A stretch of DNA of 64,000 nt from Ornithinimicrobium cryptoxanthini. GTDB taxonomy: Bacteria > Actinomycetota > Actinomycetes > Actinomycetales > Dermatophilaceae. Position numbers and translations under genes: made by a program. The notes beneath the pieces are model-generated. The model did no database searches. It was not told the DNA's origin and was given only the letters and a program-made list of their open reading frames with translations. The DNA lies in assembly GCF_023923205.1 (NCBI RefSeq), contig NZ_CP099490.1, forward strand, positions 1,612,001 to 1,676,000, given 5' to 3'. Below, piece by piece: positions 51,216 to 60,289 of this stretch; position 1 is the stretch's first letter; every line of letters starts with the position of its first letter.

Positions 51216-52076
51216 GTGACCGATGAGATGAGGACCTCGAGCCCTGCCGTGAGTACCGGCGTGAGCACCGGCGTGAGCACCGGCGCGCGCGGACGCCTGA
51301 GCGCGGTCTACGGGGGCAACGCGCGGGCGGTCATCGAACGCGGGTTCCGGGTCATCGCCCGGCAGAACTGGATGATCCTGGTGTCCGGCTTCTTCGAGCC
51401 GGTGCTCTATCTGCTCGCGATGGGTCTTGGCCTCGGAGCTCTGGTGGGCGAGGTGGAGGGACCGGGTGGCTCGAGCATCCCCTACACGGCCTACATCGCG
51501 CCGGCGCTGCTGGCGACGTCGGCGATGAACGGTGCCATCTATGACTCGACGTGGAACGTCTTCTTCAAGCTCCGCTTCGCGCGTCTCTACCAGGCGATGC
51601 TGCAGACCTCGCTCGGGCCGATGGATGTGGCGCTGGGCGAGATCTTCCTCGCGCTCTTCCGCGGCTTCCTCTATGCCTGCGGGTTCATGGTCGTGATGCT
51701 GGTGATGGGCCTGGTGACCTCCCCGTGGGCTCTCCTGATGATCCCCGTCGCGCTGCTGATCGCCCTTGGCTTCGCCAGCTTCGGCATGGCCGTCACCTCC
51801 TATCTGAAGTCGTTCCAGCAGATGGATGTCGTCAACTTCGTGATGCTGCCGATGTTCCTCTTCTCGGCGACGCTCTATCCCATCGAGGTCTTCCCCGAGG
51901 CCATCCAGTGGTTCATCAAGGCGATGCCGCTGTGGCACGGGGTCGAGCTCATGCGGCACCTGGCCGTCGGCTACCTGTCCTGGGCAGCGGTGGGTCACGC
52001 CCTCTATTTCGTGGTGATGACCGTGGTCGGCGTGTGGTTCACCACGGTGCGGCTGCGGGCACTCTTCCTGCGCTGA
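51216..52076 (+). CDS. ABC-2 permease, DrrB-like (second)
   Basis: A 286-residue paralogue of the preceding permease with the same topology (LVSGFFEPVLYLLAMGLGLGALVG; VMLPMFLFSATLYPIEVFPEAI). GTG at 51216 with GGGGAG, one base after the stop of the first permease. The N-terminus carries a threefold VSTG repeat. Two permeases with one ATPase make a heterodimeric pump of unknown substrate. Confidence 0.88.
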   Translation: MTDEMRTSSPAVSTGVSTGVSTGARGRLSAVYGGNARAVIERGFRVIARQNWMILVSGFFEPVLYLLAMGLGLGALVGEVEGPGGSSIPYTAYIAPALLATSAMNGAIYDSTWNVFFKLRFARLYQAMLQTSLGPMDVALGEIFLALFRGFLYACGFMVVMLVMGLVTSPWALLMIPVALLIALGFASFGMAVTSYLKSFQQMDVVNFVMLPMFLFSATLYPIEVFPEAIQWFIKAMPLWHGVELMRHLAVGYLSWAAVGHALYFVVMTVVGVWFTTVRLRALFLR

Positions 52077-52139
52077 GGCCGCCCGACCCGTCGTGGCTAA
52101 GCCAGCTGCGCACCGATGACGGACGCGACCTACGACTTC

Positions 52140-52164
52140 CCGGGAGGTGGTGTCATCCTCCCGG
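52140..52164. terminator. Short hairpin downstream of the exporter
   Basis: CCGGGAGG (52140-52147) and CCTCCCGG (52157-52164) pair perfectly around nine bases. Located between the permease and the lipoprotein gene, it may end the exporter transcript or regulate the next gene. Confidence 0.45.
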
Positions 52165-52203
52165 ACGATGTGCGCAGGACCCGGCCGTCGCTACGGTCGA
52201 GGC

Positions 52204-52650
52204 GTGAGGATCTGGGCAGTGGGTGTCGTGCTCCTGGCTGGGCTGGCCGCCTGCCAACCGGCAGCCGACCCACAGGTCGTGGGCAGGGCGGGCGTGAGCG
52301 TGGGCGCCGACGGGGTGCCGGTCGCCCACTTCGTCACCTGCGGGGAGTCCTTCGTGGCCGAGATCGAGGTGCGCCTGCGTGACGGGGTGCCCGAGGACGA
52401 GATCGCGCCACTGGTCGGTTCGGCAGTTCCTGCCGACAGCTTCGAGCGTGGCCAGGTCGTGCTGGGCGCCGACGTCGTGCCGAAGTGGGATCCTGACCTG
52501 CGCTACTGGGTCGAGGCGGAGCATGCCGACGGTGACGAGGTGATTGAGCCGGCGGTCTTCCAGCGGGCACACCTGGATCACCTGGCTGACGGCCAGGTGA
52601 TTGCCGGCGACGGTGAGACGGTCAGGCTCGAGCTGCTGCACACCTGTTGA
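52204..52650 (+). CDS. Small lipoprotein
   Basis: A 148-residue protein with a lipobox: RIWAVGVVLLAGLAAC puts the lipid-modified Cys at residue ~17. The mature part has no known family (VTCGESFVAEIEVRL; a HADGDEVIEPAVF stretch) and ends in Cys. The GTG at 52204 lies six bases after a TACGGT -10-like box (52192-52197), so the transcript is probably leaderless. Role unknown; surface-exposed. Confidence 0.75.
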   Translation: MRIWAVGVVLLAGLAACQPAADPQVVGRAGVSVGADGVPVAHFVTCGESFVAEIEVRLRDGVPEDEIAPLVGSAVPADSFERGQVVLGADVVPKWDPDLRYWVEAEHADGDEVIEPAVFQRAHLDHLADGQVIAGDGETVRLELLHTC

Positions 52651-52710
52651 GTTGGAGCCCGGGGCGGGTGAGGGGTGGCCCTTGTCAGACCCCGGTGGGA
52701 CGCTGAGGAG

Positions 52711-53355
52711 ATGGACACGCTCACGCACACACAGTTCACTGAGGCCGGGTTGGCCGACTGGCGCGACCTGGCGCAGGGGATCCACGCCAGATTTGCCACC
52801 GGCGACTTCGCGACCGGGCTCCGCTTCGTGACCGCAGTCGGACAGGCCGCAGAGGAGGCCGGACACCACCCCGACGTCACCCTCACCTATCCGCACGTCG
52901 ACATCATGCTCGTCAGCCATGACGCCGGCGGCCTGACCCCACGCGACCTCGACCTGGCGGGTCAGATCTCCGACATCGCCCGTGACTCAGGCGTGAGTGC
53001 GGCGGTCGAAGCCCTCGTGGAGGTGGAGCTGTCTCTCGACACGGCGGACGGGCAGACCATCGGCCCGTTCTGGGCCGCGCTGCTGACCGGGTCGACGGAC
53101 AGCTTCGCCGACGGTCAGGTCCGCGACAGCGGGGGCAGGGTGCCACTCCTGTGGTTCCAGGACACAGACGCGCACGAGACCCCTCGTCAGCGGTTCCATC
53201 TGGACGTGTGGGTGCCGACCGAGCTGGCCGAGCAACGCATCGCGGCCGGGGTGGCGGCAGGTGGCACGGTCGTCGACGACAGTGCAGCGCCCTCCTTCGT
53301 CGTCCTGGCGGATGCCGAGGGCAACCGCGCCTGCGTCTGCACCACCGACCGCTAG
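52711..53355 (+). CDS. Pterin-4a-carbinolamine dehydratase-like, fused to a VOC-like domain
   Basis: A 214-residue protein. Residues ~25-90 carry the dehydratase motif HHPDVTLTYPHVDIMLVSHDAGGLTPRDLDLA. The C-terminal half (PLLWFQDTDAHETPRQRFHLDVWVPTE...GTVVDDSAAPSFVVLADAEGNRACVC) looks like a glyoxalase/VOC domain. ATG at 52711 is preferred; a GTG at 52675 with GTGAGGG is possible. Fusions of this kind occur in actinobacteria. No phenylalanine hydroxylase is nearby. Confidence 0.82.
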   Translation: MDTLTHTQFTEAGLADWRDLAQGIHARFATGDFATGLRFVTAVGQAAEEAGHHPDVTLTYPHVDIMLVSHDAGGLTPRDLDLAGQISDIARDSGVSAAVEALVEVELSLDTADGQTIGPFWAALLTGSTDSFADGQVRDSGGRVPLLWFQDTDAHETPRQRFHLDVWVPTELAEQRIAAGVAAGGTVVDDSAAPSFVVLADAEGNRACVCTTDR

Positions 53356-53379
53356 GTGCCTCCTGCCGAGTAGGCCCGC

Positions 53380-54456
53380 TCAGGGGGAGCCGCGGCGACC
53401 GTGGGTGCGTGGTGGGTCGTAGCCTCCCTCGGGCGCGACCATCTCTGCCCTGACCCCCAGCAGCCGGATGGGTCGGTCGTCGTCGAGCTTGGCCAGCAGG
53501 GCGAGGGCGGTGTCGGCGATCACGCCCGCGTCGACGGTCGGCTCAGGCAGTTTTCGCACCCGGGTGACGGTGAAGAAGGGGGCAAACCTCACCTTGAGGT
53601 GCACCCTCTCGCAGGCGCGCTGCTCGGCCGTGACGTCGGCGACCACCTGGCGGGCCAGCGAGCGCACCGCCTGCTCGATCTCGTCCGGATCCGTGAGGTC
53701 CTGCTGGAAGGTCGTCTCACGGCCGTGGGCCCGCGCGACCCACGGCGTGTCGTCCACGACCGCGCTGCCGCCGCCGCGGCCCAGCGTGCGCAGGTGTGGC
53801 CCCGTGGAGGGTCCGAACTCCGCGACCAGGACCTCCTCGACCGACTCGGCCAGGTCGCGGACCGTGCGGATGTCGAGGCTCTCCAACCGCGCCGCGATCC
53901 GGTTGCCGACACCCCACAGGGCGTGGGTGGGCCGATCACCCATGACCTCGTCCCAGTTGTCGCGGGTGAGACGGAAGATGCCGCGCGGCTTGCCGAAGTC
54001 GGTGGCGATCTTGGCCCGCACCTTTGTGTCCCCGATTCCGATGGAACAGTGCAGGTCGGTGGCGCCCAGGACCGCGGCCTGCACCTCCCGCGCGGCCTGC
54101 TCCGGGGCGGCCGTGTTGAGCCCCACGAAGGCCTCGTCCCACCCGAGCACCTCCACGACGGCGCCCGGACACGCGCGCAGGGTCGCCATGACGTCCGCCG
54201 ACGCAGCCTCATAGACCGGGAAGTCCACGGGCAGGAAGACCGCCTCCGGACACCGCTTGGCCGCCGTGCGCAGCGGCATCCCCGAACGCACACCGAAGGC
54301 GCGGGCCTCGTAGGACGCCGTGCTCACGACACCGCGCTCAGTCGGGTCACCGCGACCGCCGACGACGACCGGCAGGCCGGTGAGCTCCGGCCGCCGCAGG
54401 ACCTCGACGGCCGCGAGGAACTGGTCCATATCGACGTGCAGCACCCACTGCGTCAT
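53380..54456 (-). CDS. dinB: DNA polymerase IV (Y family)
   Basis: A 358-residue translesion polymerase. VLHVDMDQFLAAVEVLRRPEL supplies the first metal ligands, VEVLGWDEAFVGL the second (a WDE in place of the usual SxDE), and GIGDTKVRAKIATDFGKPRGIF is the thumb region. The little-finger domain follows from ~240 (GRETTFQQDL). It starts at ATG 54456, where homology begins (TQWVLHVDMDQF), and lacks a beta-clamp motif of the usual QLxLF kind near its end. No mutasome partner is beside it. Confidence 0.92.
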   Translation of the reverse strand: MTQWVLHVDMDQFLAAVEVLRRPELTGLPVVVGGRGDPTERGVVSTASYEARAFGVRSGMPLRTAAKRCPEAVFLPVDFPVYEAASADVMATLRACPGAVVEVLGWDEAFVGLNTAAPEQAAREVQAAVLGATDLHCSIGIGDTKVRAKIATDFGKPRGIFRLTRDNWDEVMGDRPTHALWGVGNRIAARLESLDIRTVRDLAESVEEVLVAEFGPSTGPHLRTLGRGGGSAVVDDTPWVARAHGRETTFQQDLTDPDEIEQAVRSLARQVVADVTAEQRACERVHLKVRFAPFFTVTRVRKLPEPTVDAGVIADTALALLAKLDDDRPIRLLGVRAEMVAPEGGYDPPRTHGRRGSP

Positions 54457-54643
54457 GGGTCTATCGTGCCGTGCCGACACGCCGGCCGCCCGTGCGCCGC
54501 GCTGGTGTGAGCCCTCATCCCGGGCTGCTCGTGAGCGTGGATGAGAGAGGTCTCACCAACTCCTCACGCCCGGTTCATCTTCCGGTAGTTCAGTAGTTCC
54601 CAGCGCGCCGAACCTCGGCGCACCCACCTCAGGAGGTGACCGG

Positions 54644-55882
54644 ATGCGCCCCATGGCGAACGACCCGTTCCGGGTTCTGCTCTACTCCCATGACTCCGTC
54701 GGCCTGGGGCACACCCGACGCAACCTCGCCCTGGCGCACGCGCTGGCGGACCAGCTGCCGGCCCGGACCGGTCGTCCCGTCACCGGGATGTTGGTCACCG
54801 GTGTCGGGCACGGCACCTCCCTCGACCTCCCGGACGGCTTCGACGTGGTCATGCTGCCCGGCGTGCAGAAGACGGGTGCCGGCTACCGTCCCCGTCACGT
54901 GCAGGTGCCGATGGCCGACCTCATCGACATCCGCGGCCGCATGCTCAAGGGTGTGGTGGGCGGGTTCTCCCCGGACCTGATCATCGTGGACCGGCACGCC
55001 TATGGCGTCGACGGTGAGCTGCGCACCACGCTGGCTGACGTCCGGCGCTGGAGCCCGCAGACCACGGTCGTGCTCGGCCTGCGCGAGGTGCTCGACGAGC
55101 CTGAGGCGACCGACCGCGAGTGGGAGCGGCTGGGCGACCTGGGCGAGTTCCGGAGCCTGTTCGACCAGATCTGGGTGTATGGCGACAAGGAGGTTCACGA
55201 CGTCCGCACCTCGGGGGAGGTCCCGGCCGAGCTGGCCGACCTGATCCGCTACACCGGCTACCTGGCCACCGGGCGGCACTGGACCCCCGAGGACCCGCCC
55301 ACGCCGGTCCCGTTCGTCCTGACCATGGTCGGCGGTGGCAGCGACGGAGTCTCGCTCTGCCTGGCGGCGGCCCAGGCCGCGGTCCCCGCCGGCCACCAGC
55401 ACGTCGTCGTCACCGGCCCGCAGATGGCCGAGGCCGACCGACTCTCGATCCAGGCCGTCGCCACCGAGGGGACCACGGTGGTCGACTCCGTCCCTGACGG
55501 CCTGGCCATGATCCGGCGGGCCAGCGCTGTCGTCTCGATGGCCGGCTACAACACCGTCTGTGAGGTGATGAGCACCTCGACCCCCGCTCTGCTGGTGCCC
55601 CGGGAGCTCCCGCGACAGGAGCAGCTCATCCGGGCTCGCAGCCTGCACGTCGCCGGCGCGATGGACCTGTGCCGCGAGTCAGAGCTAGCTCCCGCGCAGC
55701 TGGGGACGTGGCTCGAGGGCGCCGTGCGCCGCAGCCAGCCTCGTGACCACCTCGACCGGGATGGACTCGACGGGGTCGCCTCCATCGTCTGCCAGATCGC
55801 GACCTGCCCCGACACCGAACCCACCGCCGGTCTCACCACCAGCCTCACCACCGCCCAGGAGCTCTCCCATGTTGCCAGCTGA
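54644..55882 (+). CDS. GLGH-motif GT-B glycosyltransferase
   Basis: A 412-residue glycosyltransferase of the MurG/GT28-like type. FRVLLYSHDSVGLGHTRRNLALAHALA is the N-terminal glycine motif, MVGGGSDGVSLCLAAAQAA lies in the sugar-nucleotide domain, and VVSMAGYNTVCEVMSTSTPALLVPR is the nucleotide-sugar binding C-terminal signature. The same GLGHxxRDLA pattern occurs in the fusion protein at 35121. Start ATG 54644 behind AGGAGGTGA, the strongest ribosome site of the window. First gene of a six-gene operon, overlapping the next gene. Confidence 0.88.
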   Translation: MRPMANDPFRVLLYSHDSVGLGHTRRNLALAHALADQLPARTGRPVTGMLVTGVGHGTSLDLPDGFDVVMLPGVQKTGAGYRPRHVQVPMADLIDIRGRMLKGVVGGFSPDLIIVDRHAYGVDGELRTTLADVRRWSPQTTVVLGLREVLDEPEATDREWERLGDLGEFRSLFDQIWVYGDKEVHDVRTSGEVPAELADLIRYTGYLATGRHWTPEDPPTPVPFVLTMVGGGSDGVSLCLAAAQAAVPAGHQHVVVTGPQMAEADRLSIQAVATEGTTVVDSVPDGLAMIRRASAVVSMAGYNTVCEVMSTSTPALLVPRELPRQEQLIRARSLHVAGAMDLCRESELAPAQLGTWLEGAVRRSQPRDHLDRDGLDGVASIVCQIATCPDTEPTAGLTTSLTTAQELSHVAS

Positions 55883-57164
55883 CCCCTCGCTGACCCACCG
55901 CGCCGAGCGCATCGGCTATGTGCTCAAGGTCTATCCGCGCTTCTCCGAGACCTTCGTGGTCACCGAGATCCTGGCGCGCGAGGCCGCCGGGGAGGACCTG
56001 GCCATCTTTGCGCTGCGCCCCACCAGTGACGCCCGCTTCCACCCGGAGATCTCTCGGGTGCAGGCACCCGTGACACACCTGCCCAAGCCGGCCAAGCTGT
56101 CCGACGCCTGGACCGCGCTCCGGCTCGCCCAGCAGGAGGTGCCAGGTCTGGCCGACCGGCTCCCCGGCATACTCCCGGTGTTAACCCGGCTCGAACCGGC
56201 CGAAGCCATCCAGGGCATCAACCTGGCGGTCTCGGCCACCCGGGAGGGCATCACGCACCTGCACGCGCACTTCGCCTCCCTGGCGGCGCGGGTCTCACGT
56301 GTGGCGAGTGCGCTGACCGGCATCCCCTACTCCGTCACCACCCACGCCAAGGACCTCTTCCACGAGGACGTCGACCACGAGCTGCTCCAGGACGTGCTCA
56401 CCCACGCCGACCACGTGGTGGCGATCAGCAAGTTCAACCAGGACCACCTGGTCACCACCTTCCCCGAACTGGCGGACCGGGTCGTCCTGATCCACAACGG
56501 TCTCGACCTGGCCAGGTTCCGCTATGCCGAGCCGCAGCCGGTCACCGGCCCGCTGAAGGTGGCTGCGGTGGGGCGCCTGGTCGAAAAGAAGGGCTTCACC
56601 CACCTCATCGACGCAGCCCGAGTGATCACCAAGCGAGCGGCTGGTGGCACAGCGGGTGCCCCGTCGGTCGAGGTCCGGATTGCCGGCGACGGGGAGCTGA
56701 GGGCTGAGCTGGCTGCCGAGATCACCGCCGCCGGACTCGGCGACGTCGTGGAGCTGATCGGCCCCCGGAGCCAGGACGAGGTGCGCGAGCTGCTGACCTG
56801 GGCTGATGTCATGGTGGCGCCCTGTGTCGTGGGAGCTGACGGCAACGCCGACGGACTGCCCACCGTGCTGCTGGAGGCCATGGCGATGGGAGTGCCGGTG
56901 ATCGGCACCGACGTCACGGGGATCCCGGAGGCCGTGCGCGGCACCGGTCCGCGACCGACCGGCATCCTGCTGAGCGCCGACCAGCTCGCCGCCGGGGATG
57001 GCCGCGCCCTGGTCGAGGCCCTCACCGCGGTGGCCGCGGACGACTTCCCCCGGGTGGCGATCAGTCGTGCCGCCCGCGACCTGATCGAGAGCGACTTCAA
57101 CACCGCGACGCAGTCGAGGCTGCTCGCCGACCACCAGCGCCAGTGTGTGCGCCTGGCGAGCTGA
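55869..57164 (+). CDS. GT4 glycosyltransferase
   Basis: A 431-residue GT-B enzyme. YVLKVYPRFSETFVVTEILAREAAG is the usual start of the GT4 subfamily, HLHAHFASLAARVSR the acceptor side, GRLVEKKGFTHLIDAA the domain linker and EAMAMGVPVIGTDVTGIPE the E-x7-E sugar-nucleotide motif. ATG 55869 lies inside the end of the preceding gene (14-bp overlap) behind AGGAG. It probably adds a sugar to the product of the first enzyme. Confidence 0.92.
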   Translation: MLPADPSLTHRAERIGYVLKVYPRFSETFVVTEILAREAAGEDLAIFALRPTSDARFHPEISRVQAPVTHLPKPAKLSDAWTALRLAQQEVPGLADRLPGILPVLTRLEPAEAIQGINLAVSATREGITHLHAHFASLAARVSRVASALTGIPYSVTTHAKDLFHEDVDHELLQDVLTHADHVVAISKFNQDHLVTTFPELADRVVLIHNGLDLARFRYAEPQPVTGPLKVAAVGRLVEKKGFTHLIDAARVITKRAAGGTAGAPSVEVRIAGDGELRAELAAEITAAGLGDVVELIGPRSQDEVRELLTWADVMVAPCVVGADGNADGLPTVLLEAMAMGVPVIGTDVTGIPEAVRGTGPRPTGILLSADQLAAGDGRALVEALTAVAADDFPRVAISRAARDLIESDFNTATQSRLLADHQRQCVRLAS

Positions 57165-57176
57165 GAGGACCTGACC

Positions 57177-58442
57177 ATGACCCGCCTTGCTTATCTGAGC
57201 GCCGACCCCGGCGTGCCCGCCTTCGGCACCAAGGGTGCCTCCGTGCACGTCCAGGAGATCCTGCGTGCGTTCCGTCTGCGCGGAGCCAGTCCCACGCTCT
57301 ATACGGTGCGGACCGACGACCACGTGCCCGCCGACCTGGCGGACGTGCCGGTCGTGCACCTGCCGGTTGACAGCGACCGTGCCGACCGTGCGCTGCCGCA
57401 GCGCGAGCGTGTGGCCCGCCGCGAGCAGCGCCAGGTGCAGGTCGCCGGCGACCTGGCTGCCCGTGCCATCGCAGACGGTGCCGATGTCGTCTATGAGCGC
57501 TACTCCCTCTTCTCCACCGCCCTGGCCGAGGTCACGCAGGCCCTGGGCGTCCCCGGCATCCTCGAGGTCAACGCGCCGCTGATCGATGAGCAGGCCACGC
57601 ACCGCCACCTCGTGGACCGGGACGGCGCCGTGCAGTCCCTGCGGACGCAGGTCGCCGCCGCCTCGGTGATCGCCTGCGTGTCCCGTCCCGTCGCCGACTG
57701 GGTGCTGCGCCACTGCCCGGACGCCGGCGAGCGGGTCCGGGTGACACCCAACGGCGTCAACACCGACCGCATCGTCCCGACCGCACCGTCGGCGGGCAGC
57801 AGCCCGACCGTCCTGTTCGTCGGGACGCTCAAGCCCTGGCACGGCGTCGAGGTGCTGCTGGACGCCGCGGCCGTCGCGCAGGAGGACTGGCAGATCCGCA
57901 TCGTCGGTGACGGCCCGCAGGGTGTCGCACTGGCCGAGCAGGCGGAGCGCCTCGGGCTGACCGTTGACTTCCGCGGTGCTGTGGCCCCGAGCGAGATCCC
58001 TGCCGCCCTGGCCGGGGCCACCATCGCGGTGGCTCCCTACCCGGCGTTCGTGGACGGGGACGACTACTTCTCACCGCTGAAGATCTATGAGTATGCCGCG
58101 GCCGGACTCCCCGTCGTCGCCTCCCGGGTCGGGCAGGTGCCCACCATCGTGGGGCACGACGTGACCGGGCTGCTCGTCGAGCCATCCGACCCGCAGGCCC
58201 TGGCGGCCGCCATCGACGCCCTGGTGGCCGACCCGCAGCGGGCGCGCGACTATGGCGCCGCGGGTCGGGCTGTCGTCGAGGCCGCCCACTCCTGGGACGC
58301 GGTCCTCGGACAGATCCTGGAGGGTGTGTGTGACGATGCCCGGCACAGTGTCCCGCAGGACACGCACGACGGTGACGGGGATGGCGCGCACAACGGCGTC
58401 GTGGAAGGCGCTGGACGCGAGCACCTGGTGCAGATCGCATGA
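57177..58442 (+). CDS. GT4 glycosyltransferase
   Basis: A 421-residue enzyme. GVPAFGTKGASVHVQEILRAFRLRG, LFVGTLKPWHGVEVLLDAA and EYAAAGLPVVASRVGQVPTIV are the GT4 landmarks. A ~30-residue Asp/His/Gly-rich tail at the C-terminus (DTHDGDGDGAHNG) is unusual. ATG at 57177, 12 bp after the previous stop. It overlaps the ABC gene by ATGA. Confidence 0.92.
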   Translation: MTRLAYLSADPGVPAFGTKGASVHVQEILRAFRLRGASPTLYTVRTDDHVPADLADVPVVHLPVDSDRADRALPQRERVARREQRQVQVAGDLAARAIADGADVVYERYSLFSTALAEVTQALGVPGILEVNAPLIDEQATHRHLVDRDGAVQSLRTQVAAASVIACVSRPVADWVLRHCPDAGERVRVTPNGVNTDRIVPTAPSAGSSPTVLFVGTLKPWHGVEVLLDAAAVAQEDWQIRIVGDGPQGVALAEQAERLGLTVDFRGAVAPSEIPAALAGATIAVAPYPAFVDGDDYFSPLKIYEYAAAGLPVVASRVGQVPTIVGHDVTGLLVEPSDPQALAAAIDALVADPQRARDYGAAGRAVVEAAHSWDAVLGQILEGVCDDARHSVPQDTHDGDGDGAHNGVVEGAGREHLVQIA

Positions 58443-60289
58443 GCCGCACCAACAAGGCCCTGCAGGTCAACCGCTCTGCCCTCCGGCGCACCCTCGGGCT
58501 GGTGCGGCCGCACCTGCCCAAGCACGCGCCGATCCTGGCCGGCGGCGCCGGCGCCCTGCTGCTCGAGGTCGTCTTCCGAGTCCTGGAGCCCTGGCCGGTC
58601 AAGTTCGTCGTGGACGCGGTCACGCGCTCGCTCGGCGCGGACCTGGCTGAGCCGGGTCCGACGGCCACGACCCGGTTGCTGCTCGCCTGTGCCCTGGCGA
58701 CGATCTCGATCGTCGGCTTCCGGGCCCTGTTCAACTATCTGGCCACCGTCGCCTTCGCCCTGGGAGGCTCCCGAGTGGCCATCGAGCTGCGCCAGCGGGT
58801 CTTTGCCCATGTCAACAGTTTGTCCCAGCGCTTCCACGCCAATGCCCGGTCGGGTGACGTGGTGCAGCGACTGATCGGTGACGTCGGCCGGCTGCAGGAG
58901 GCAGCCGTCAGCGCCGGCATGCCTCTGCTGGTCAACCTGTTCACCCTGGTCGCCATGGTCGGGGTCATGCTCTGGCTCGACCCGCTCCTGGCCCTGGTCG
59001 TCGTGGTGGCGGCACTGTCGTTCCTGCTGCTGTCGCGGACCAGCTCCGGCAAGATCACCCAGGCGTCCCGCAAGACCCGCAAGAGCGAGGGCGACCTGGC
59101 CAACATTGCGCAGGAGGCCCTCGGCGGGATGCGTGTCGTCCAGGCCTATGGTCTGGAGAGTGCGCTGGAGCAGCGTTTCAGCGGTCGCAACAACCGCTCA
59201 CTCAAAGACGGCGTCCAGGCCCGGCGGCTGGCCGCAGGGCTGGAGCGGATGACCGACATGCTTGTGGGCGTGGCCACGGCGGTGGTGCTCCTGCTCGGTG
59301 GCTACCGCGTCATGCAGGGGGCCATGACCCCCGGGGACCTGGTGATCTTCCTGACCTATCTGAAGACGGCGATGAAGCCGCTGCGCGATATGGCCAAGTA
59401 CACCGGCCGGATCGCCCGCGCTGCCGCCTCCGGTGAGCGGGTTGCCGACCTGCTCGACACCCAGCCCGAGATCACCAGTCCGGACAACCCATGGCGCCTG
59501 GGTCGGGCTCGTGGCGACCTCGAGCTGCGCGGAGTGCAGGCCAGCTATGACGAGGCCACACCGGTGCTGCGCGGCATCGACCTGGCCATCCCGGCCGGGC
59601 AGCGGGTCGCCATCGTGGGACCCTCAGGGGCGGGCAAGTCGACCCTGACGGCGCTGATCATGCGGATGATGGATGTCTCGGCCGGTGCCGTGCGACTGGA
59701 CGGTGTCGATGTGCGCCGCCTGGACCTGACCGAGCTCCGCTCCCAGGTCGCCGTCGTGCTGCAGGAGTCGGTCCTGTTCAGCGGCACCATCGCCGACAAC
59801 ATCCGCTATGGCAACCTCGAGGCCACCAACGCGCAGGTGGGATGGGCCGCCCGGGCTGCTCGGGCCGAGGAGTTCATCCTCGCGATGCCCGACGGTTATG
59901 AGACTGTTGTCGGCGAACGCGGGGCCACCCTGTCCGGCGGTCAGCGACAGCGCATCGCCATCGCCCGCGCCCTGCTGCGACACTCCTCGATCGTCATCCT
60001 GGACGAGGCCACCGCCGGCCTGGACGGTGAAAACGCCCTCGCGGTGCGGGAGGCGATCGGGCACCTGACCCGTGGCCGAACGACCCTCGTAGTCACCCAC
60101 GACGAGGCCACGGCCCGTGAGTGCGACCGCATCGTGTGGATCGAGGACGGCCAGGTCAGGTGGGACGGCCCGGCCGACGGCATCCTGCCCGACGGCGCCG
60201 CCTTCACCGGGTCGTCCGGCTCGCCCGACCGCGGAGCTGCGGACCCGGCAGCACCGCCCTCGCGGGTGCGGATCGGAGTGGGAGGGTGA
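58439..60289 (+). CDS. ABC exporter, fused membrane and ATPase domains
   Basis: A 616-residue type I ABC half-transporter of the MsbA/lipid-exporter type. Six hydrophobic segments occupy residues ~20-320. The nucleotide-binding domain has Walker A GPSGAGKSTLTALIMRMM, signature LSGGQRQRIAIARALL, Walker B SSIVILDEATAGLDGE and the H-loop VVTHDEAT. It forms a homodimer. Its position after the glycosyltransferases suggests it flips or exports their product, which may be lipid-linked. Confidence 0.93.
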   Translation: MSRTNKALQVNRSALRRTLGLVRPHLPKHAPILAGGAGALLLEVVFRVLEPWPVKFVVDAVTRSLGADLAEPGPTATTRLLLACALATISIVGFRALFNYLATVAFALGGSRVAIELRQRVFAHVNSLSQRFHANARSGDVVQRLIGDVGRLQEAAVSAGMPLLVNLFTLVAMVGVMLWLDPLLALVVVVAALSFLLLSRTSSGKITQASRKTRKSEGDLANIAQEALGGMRVVQAYGLESALEQRFSGRNNRSLKDGVQARRLAAGLERMTDMLVGVATAVVLLLGGYRVMQGAMTPGDLVIFLTYLKTAMKPLRDMAKYTGRIARAAASGERVADLLDTQPEITSPDNPWRLGRARGDLELRGVQASYDEATPVLRGIDLAIPAGQRVAIVGPSGAGKSTLTALIMRMMDVSAGAVRLDGVDVRRLDLTELRSQVAVVLQESVLFSGTIADNIRYGNLEATNAQVGWAARAARAEEFILAMPDGYETVVGERGATLSGGQRQRIAIARALLRHSSIVILDEATAGLDGENALAVREAIGHLTRGRTTLVVTHDEATARECDRIVWIEDGQVRWDGPADGILPDGAAFTGSSGSPDRGAADPAAPPSRVRIGVGG

